Shown here: positions 60,556 through 64,000 of the stretch, piece after piece | Numbering within the stretch: the first letter of the stretch is position 1 | Layout: the number at the start of each line of letters is the position of its first letter | The notes under the pieces: generated by a model | The model's database searches: none | The model's input: the letters and a program-made list of their open reading frames with translations, nothing else | Told to the model about the DNA's origin: nothing | Program-made: the position numbers and the translations under genes | Assembly (NCBI RefSeq): GCF_042676065.1 | Contig: NZ_JBHTJO010000001.1 | Location: 1,550,001-1,614,000, forward strand | Direction of reading: 5' to 3' | DNA length: 64,000 nucleotides | From: Methyloligella solikamskensis | GTDB taxonomy: Bacteria > Pseudomonadota > Alphaproteobacteria > Rhizobiales > Methyloligellaceae

Positions 60556-61173
60556 TCAGCCTTTCGGCTGAGACAGCCCGCCATCATAGACCTTGAAGCG
60601 CGGCCGGCCGTTGAGGCTCCCGGCGAAGCCCGGATCGTTGCCGGGTGCCGGCATGGCCGGCGCGGCTGCGGCGGGTTTGCTCATCGGCCAGTCGAGGGCG
60701 ACGTCGGTCAGATCCAGATGGACGATCGGATCGGCGCCCAGCCAATAGTGGGGCTCCAGGGCGGTGATCGAGCCCAGGCAGCGGTTCACGCTATGGGAGG
60801 TCGCCGTCAGGGGCAGGAGCAGCATGGAGAAATTGCAGTGCCGGCCCTCCAGGGAGAGACCTTGAAAGCGCACATGGCCAACCGCACCTTCGCCAAACAG
60901 ATTGGCAAGGAGAGAGGTCATGGCGTGGCGGTCGGCGCCGTCCCAGAGCGCGAGGAACTCGGTGCCCCGCAGCTCGCGGCCGAATTGATCGCAGATCCGC
61001 GTACCGGCGAGCCGGAACCGGAACTGGCCGGGTCCCGCATATTCCACAATGAACGTTTCCGCGAGCAGGGGCGCGATCGCCGCAGGCTCGATTTCCGCCC
61101 GGTTAGGGGCGATACGTCCGTTGCGCACGCGGTCCCAATAATCGTAAAGCTGCTTGTCTGTTGAACTCTGCAT
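60556..61173 (-). CDS. Single PAS-domain protein (PAS_5 type)
   Basis: A 205-aa soluble protein with the alphaproteobacterial PAS_5 pattern: LYDYWDRVRNGRIAPNRAEIEPAAIAPLL near the start, FIVEYAGPGQFRFRLAGTRICDQFGRELRGTEFLALW in the core. A Pro/Ala-rich linker and a C-terminal RPRFKVYDGG tail follow. No output domain is present, so it may sense a small molecule and act through a partner. It is 146 bases upstream of the PilZ gene. Confidence 0.85.
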   Translation of the reverse strand: MQSSTDKQLYDYWDRVRNGRIAPNRAEIEPAAIAPLLAETFIVEYAGPGQFRFRLAGTRICDQFGRELRGTEFLALWDGADRHAMTSLLANLFGEGAVGHVRFQGLSLEGRHCNFSMLLLPLTATSHSVNRCLGSITALEPHYWLGADPIVHLDLTDVALDWPMSKPAAAAPAMPAPGNDPGFAGSLNGRPRFKVYDGGLSQPKG

Positions 61174-61468
61174 TTACCCACCCCAGGCTTACGCTACATC
61201 TTCACTGAGGCGCCGCCCATCTCAGGTCCAAACCAAGGTAAACGTCCCGATTTGGCACAATTCGTTAACAGCGCCGGCTCATTTCACAGGGGTGTTGCAG
61301 TGGTCGTGCCAGGGGGTGAACTCTCTGACAGATATGGAATTTTTGGCGAGATTGGCGGGGCACAGACTGTTCCGTTGGTTAACAGAAACGGGAATTTGCG
61401 CCGGAAGGGTAAATTTCTCCGGGCACAGCCGATGGTTGTGTTCGATTTAAGGAAATAGCGAACGGCCA

Positions 61469-62203
61469 ATGTCTCAGAATGAACCAATCTTTAACGTTCC
61501 GCGGAGCGTTCTGGCACTGATGGTGCTGATGATCGCGGTTCACGCTATCCGCATCTCGCTACCCGACGAGACGGACATCACGGTTCTTCTATTGTTGGCG
61601 TTCATTCCCTCCCGCTACGCGGGCGAGGCGATGCTGCTGCCGGGAGGCTATCTGGCCTGCATCACCTCGTTCGTCACTTATACGATCGTTCACGGCGGTT
61701 GGCTGCACCTGGCGGTAAATCTCTTGTGGATGCTTGCATTCGGAAGCGCAGTGGCGCGCCGAATCGGGGGCCAGCGCTTCCTGATTTTTTCAGCCTGTGC
61801 AGGCGTTGCAGGGGCCCTTGTGCACCTGATGCTGCATTTCGGCGAGCAGGCGCCGATGATCGGGGCGTCAGCCGCGATCTCGGGCCAGATGGCCGGTGCC
61901 CTGCGCTTCGTGTTTCGGGCGAGGCCGGGCGCCTATGGCCCTGGTATGGGGCGGGATTTGGCCGCAGCACCTTTGGCCACTCTCGGCGAGACCCTCAGCG
62001 ATCCGCGGATTCTGCTCTTTCTGGCGATCTGGCTGCTTCTCAATGGCGCCTTCGGGTTGAGCGCGCTTCCCATGGCGGGCGTGCCGTCGGGCAGCGGGGT
62101 GGCGTGGGAAGCTCATATCGGCGGCTTCCTGTTCGGTCTCTTCTTCTTCGGCTATTTCGACCGCCCGGCAGAGCCCATGCCGGAGCGGGACGGGACGGCT
62201 TGA
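61469..62203 (+). CDS. Rhomboid-family intramembrane serine protease
   Basis: A 244-aa integral membrane protease with six or seven helices. The WLHLAVNLLWMLAFG segment supplies the His and Asn of the oxyanion area. The catalytic Ser is in GASAAISG (near 133), and the catalytic His is in AWEAHIGGFLFG (near 215). The substrate is unknown. The 295-base space before it (61174-61468), shared with the divergent PAS gene, shows no defendable feature. Confidence 0.92.
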   Translation: MSQNEPIFNVPRSVLALMVLMIAVHAIRISLPDETDITVLLLLAFIPSRYAGEAMLLPGGYLACITSFVTYTIVHGGWLHLAVNLLWMLAFGSAVARRIGGQRFLIFSACAGVAGALVHLMLHFGEQAPMIGASAAISGQMAGALRFVFRARPGAYGPGMGRDLAAAPLATLGETLSDPRILLFLAIWLLLNGAFGLSALPMAGVPSGSGVAWEAHIGGFLFGLFFFGYFDRPAEPMPERDGTA

Positions 62204-62332
62204 TCTCCCAGATTTTCCGATAATCGCACGGATTTTCGGCATCTCGCCGAGCCTAATTGGCTTGTCATGCGTTGTCCTACACGCAAGAATACGCGTTTAG
62301 ACCGGGCGCCAAGTTCGGCAAGGGAGGAAGAA

Positions 62333-62764
62333 ATGAATGTGGCGACTATCCTTAAGGATAAGGGGAGGGAGGTGCTCACCGCGCTTCCCGACGCGTCGCT
62401 ACTTGAGGTAGCGAAGCTGTTGAGTACTCATCGGGTCGGCTGCGTGGTCGTGGCCGATGAGGCCGGCAAGGTTGTCGGCATTGCCTCGGAGCGCGACATC
62501 GTGCGTGCCATCGGGACGGAAGGGATCGGAGTGCTCGAGCAGCCGATCACGACCTGCATGACGTCGGACGTGGTGAGCTGCCAGGAGGCGGACACCATCG
62601 AGCAGCTCATGAGCGAGATGACCGCTCATCGCTTCCGGCATATGCCGGTGGTGGAGAAGGGCAAGCTCAACGGGCTGGTTTCGATCGGCGACGTTGTGAA
62701 GATGCGGATTGCCGAGGCCGAGATGGAAGCGGCGGCCATGCGCGAGTATATCGCGACGGGCTAG
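62333..62764 (+). CDS. Paired CBS-domain protein
   Basis: A 143-aa protein consisting of two CBS motifs (about 15-65 and 75-130), which together usually bind an adenine nucleotide. Recognisable pieces are LSTHRVGCVVVADEAGKVVGIASERDIV and MTAHRFRHMPVVEKGKLNGLVSIGDVVK. GGGAGGA precedes the ATG, which decides the start over an open frame upstream. Its stop shares CTAG with the convergent patatin gene. Confidence 0.92.
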   Translation: MNVATILKDKGREVLTALPDASLLEVAKLLSTHRVGCVVVADEAGKVVGIASERDIVRAIGTEGIGVLEQPITTCMTSDVVSCQEADTIEQLMSEMTAHRFRHMPVVEKGKLNGLVSIGDVVKMRIAEAEMEAAAMREYIATG

Positions 62765-63687
62765 ACCGCCAGGCTCCGAACAGTGTTCAGGATGTCGTCG
62801 AGGTGGCGATGGGTCGCCTCGGCGCCTTCCTGTATGGCCTCTTCGGCCCTGTGAAAGTCGAAGGGGCGGATCGAGCCGACCCGCGGATTGATCGTGACAT
62901 CGGGCGGATCGCCCGCCAGCCGGGAGCGCGAGATGCGGTCCTGGGTGATGTTAATCGCATCCATCATGACAGATGAGATTCCGGGCGCCCCGTCGCGGCG
63001 GCCCAGCAACTGCCGCTGCAGGAGCCGCACGGCCGAGCTGCCCCTTTCCGGCTGCATCGCATCGTCGGGGAAGTCCCCGTTCTGGGTAATCGCCGCCTGG
63101 TCGGGAATGACGGTGCCGCGGGAGTAGACATCGGACGACAGATTGACGGCGATGACGAAGCGCGCGCCGAGCGCCCGGCAGACGGACACAGGCACGGGAT
63201 TGACCAGGGCGCCGTCGATGAGCCAGCGGCCTTCGATCTTCACGGGCTTGAAGATGCCGGGCAGGGCGTAGGAGGCTCTCAGCGCATCCACCAGATTGCC
63301 TTTGCTCAGCCAGACCTCGTGACCCGTGCCGAGCTCGGTCGCCACGGCGACGAAGCTGCGGGGCAGATCTTCGATCTTGTACTTGGCGAGATGGGTCTCG
63401 AGACGGGCGCTGAGCTTCTGACCGGTGATCAGTCCGGAGCCGCCGAAATTCAGATCCATGAAGCCGAAGACGCTGCGCCGGGTCAGGCCGGTGGCAAATT
63501 CATGAAGTCCGTCGAGCCGGCCGGTGACGAAGCAGGCGCCGGCAACCGCACCAATCGAGGTGCCGGCGATGACGTCGATCTCGAGGCCTGCTTCGGCGAG
63601 CACCCGCAAGACACCCAGATGGGCCCAGCCGCGGGCAGACCCGCCGCCAAGCGCGATGCCGATTTTCGGTCTCGCCATGTAGCTCAT
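62761..63687 (-). CDS. Patatin-like phospholipase (RssA type)
   Basis: A 308-aa lipid acyl hydrolase. The oxyanion loop is GGGSARGWAHLG, the nucleophile elbow is GTSIG (Ser near 48) and the catalytic Asp is in DGALVNPVPV. No signal peptide is seen. I use the ATG at 63687 (MSYMARP) with GAAGA upstream, though an in-frame ATG at 63678 is possible. It converges with the CBS gene, overlapping it by four bases. Confidence 0.9.
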   Translation of the reverse strand: MSYMARPKIGIALGGGSARGWAHLGVLRVLAEAGLEIDVIAGTSIGAVAGACFVTGRLDGLHEFATGLTRRSVFGFMDLNFGGSGLITGQKLSARLETHLAKYKIEDLPRSFVAVATELGTGHEVWLSKGNLVDALRASYALPGIFKPVKIEGRWLIDGALVNPVPVSVCRALGARFVIAVNLSSDVYSRGTVIPDQAAITQNGDFPDDAMQPERGSSAVRLLQRQLLGRRDGAPGISSVMMDAINITQDRISRSRLAGDPPDVTINPRVGSIRPFDFHRAEEAIQEGAEATHRHLDDILNTVRSLAV

Positions 63688-63834
63688 TCTTCGCGACCTC
63701 TTGTCTTTTCCGCGCGCGGAGCGCGGAGACGACCTCAAGACGTCGCCGCGGCATCGTTGTGCTCTTTGCGGCTACACCAGAATATTGTGGAGTCTTTAAG
63801 GTTTGGTTGGGGCGCTAAGAAGTCGCAGAGCTTT

Positions 63835-64000
63835 TTATTTGCCGTAGACCTTCTTGGGATCGAAGAGGCGTTCCGCATCGGCGAAGCGCAATTCGCCGTT
63901 CGTCTCCCCGATGGGGGCGACCCGGTAAAAGCAGGAGCGGCGGCCGGTGTGACAGGCGGCGGGCGAGCCTACCATCTCCACCTTCATCAGGACGGCATCC
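63835..64000 (-). CDS. hisI: Phosphoribosyl-AMP cyclohydrolase, 3' part
   Basis: The last 54 codons of HisI, a histidine biosynthesis enzyme that opens the ring of phosphoribosyl-AMP; the gene continues beyond the window. The zinc-site motif CHTGRRSCFYR and the end RLFDPKKVYGK are typical of the stand-alone alphaproteobacterial enzyme. The part before residue about 85 is outside the window. Confidence 0.92.
   Translation of the reverse strand, partial: DAVLMKVEMVGSPAACHTGRRSCFYRVAPIGETNGELRFADAERLFDPKKVYGK

Noticed and set aside
61154..61450. A 98-codon open frame between the PAS and rhomboid genes
   Set aside because: There is no ribosome site, codon use is atypical, and it overlaps the PAS gene start.
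1..64000. tRNA, rRNA, CRISPR array, prophage or integrase
   Set aside because: I looked for their usual motifs on both strands and saw none; small RNAs without strong sequence signatures could be missed.

Overview
The window is 64 kb of GC-rich DNA with the gene content of an alphaproteobacterium, most probably from the Hyphomicrobiales. The evidence is an alphaproteobacterial-type curli operon with csgH, a hmuP-hmuTUV haem locus with a TGA-N9-TCA iron box, DUF3126 and BTLCP proteins, and an intracellular PHA depolymerase. A gmaS-mgsABC cluster indicates use of methylamine through gamma-glutamylmethylamide and N-methylglutamate. The genus cannot be read from the sequence. No rRNA, tRNA, CRISPR array, phage or transposase was found. 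A run of 10 N (23746-23755) marks a scaffold join.

Layout. 0-9.2 kb: exported sulfatase, an outer-membrane barrel with a coiled-coil insert, an octahaem cytochrome c with TPRs, an SGNH esterase, an MscS channel and an OprD-like porin. 9.4-16.1 kb: a two-gene RND efflux system and a membrane diguanylate cyclase. 16.2-17.7 kb: a three-gene curli operon (curlin, csgH, curlin). 17.8-21.6 kb: an ExoD-like protein, a second MscS channel, a ZntB-like transporter and a small GALA-repeat protein. 21.6-36.7 kb: the methylated-amine region. It holds a P450 behind a gap-truncated second gmaS, two dispersed inverted repeats beside the gap, a PAS protein with a dead GGDEF domain, a NarL/NarX-type two-component pair, an unknown 192-aa protein, an APC permease, and the operon gmaS-mgsA-mgsB-mgsC-orf137 with a strong terminator, divergent from a FadR-type regulator. 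36.7-43.2 kb: beta-helix protein, another glutamine-synthetase homologue, Dps, GST, PHA depolymerase, a tiny lipoprotein. 42.8-49.1 kb: haem uptake (haem monooxygenase, TonB receptor, hmuP, hmuTUV). 49.2-53.2 kb: DUF4142 lipoprotein, then a HAD-UbiA fusion, a GtrA protein and a membrane glycosyltransferase, which look like a polyprenyl-phosphate sugar module. 53.4-64 kb: nhaA, FAD monooxygenase, zinc-finger protein, alpha/beta hydrolase, cysE, small conserved proteins, a BTLCP protease, PilZ and PAS proteins, rhomboid, CBS and patatin proteins, and the 3' end of hisI.

How the genes work together. GmaS would make gamma-glutamylmethylamide from methylamine and glutamate, and MgsABC would convert it to N-methylglutamate. 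N-methylglutamate dehydrogenase (mgdABCD) is not in the window. The haem genes form a complete uptake and degradation set. Several c-di-GMP-type proteins (cyclase, degenerate cyclase, PilZ) and the curli genes suggest control of surface attachment, but no direct link is visible.

The items most worth a second look are the duplicated gmaS and its P450 partner, the unknown orf137 and orf192, the HAD-UbiA/GtrA/glycosyltransferase set, the self-contained mini curli operon, and several striking intergenic palindromes.
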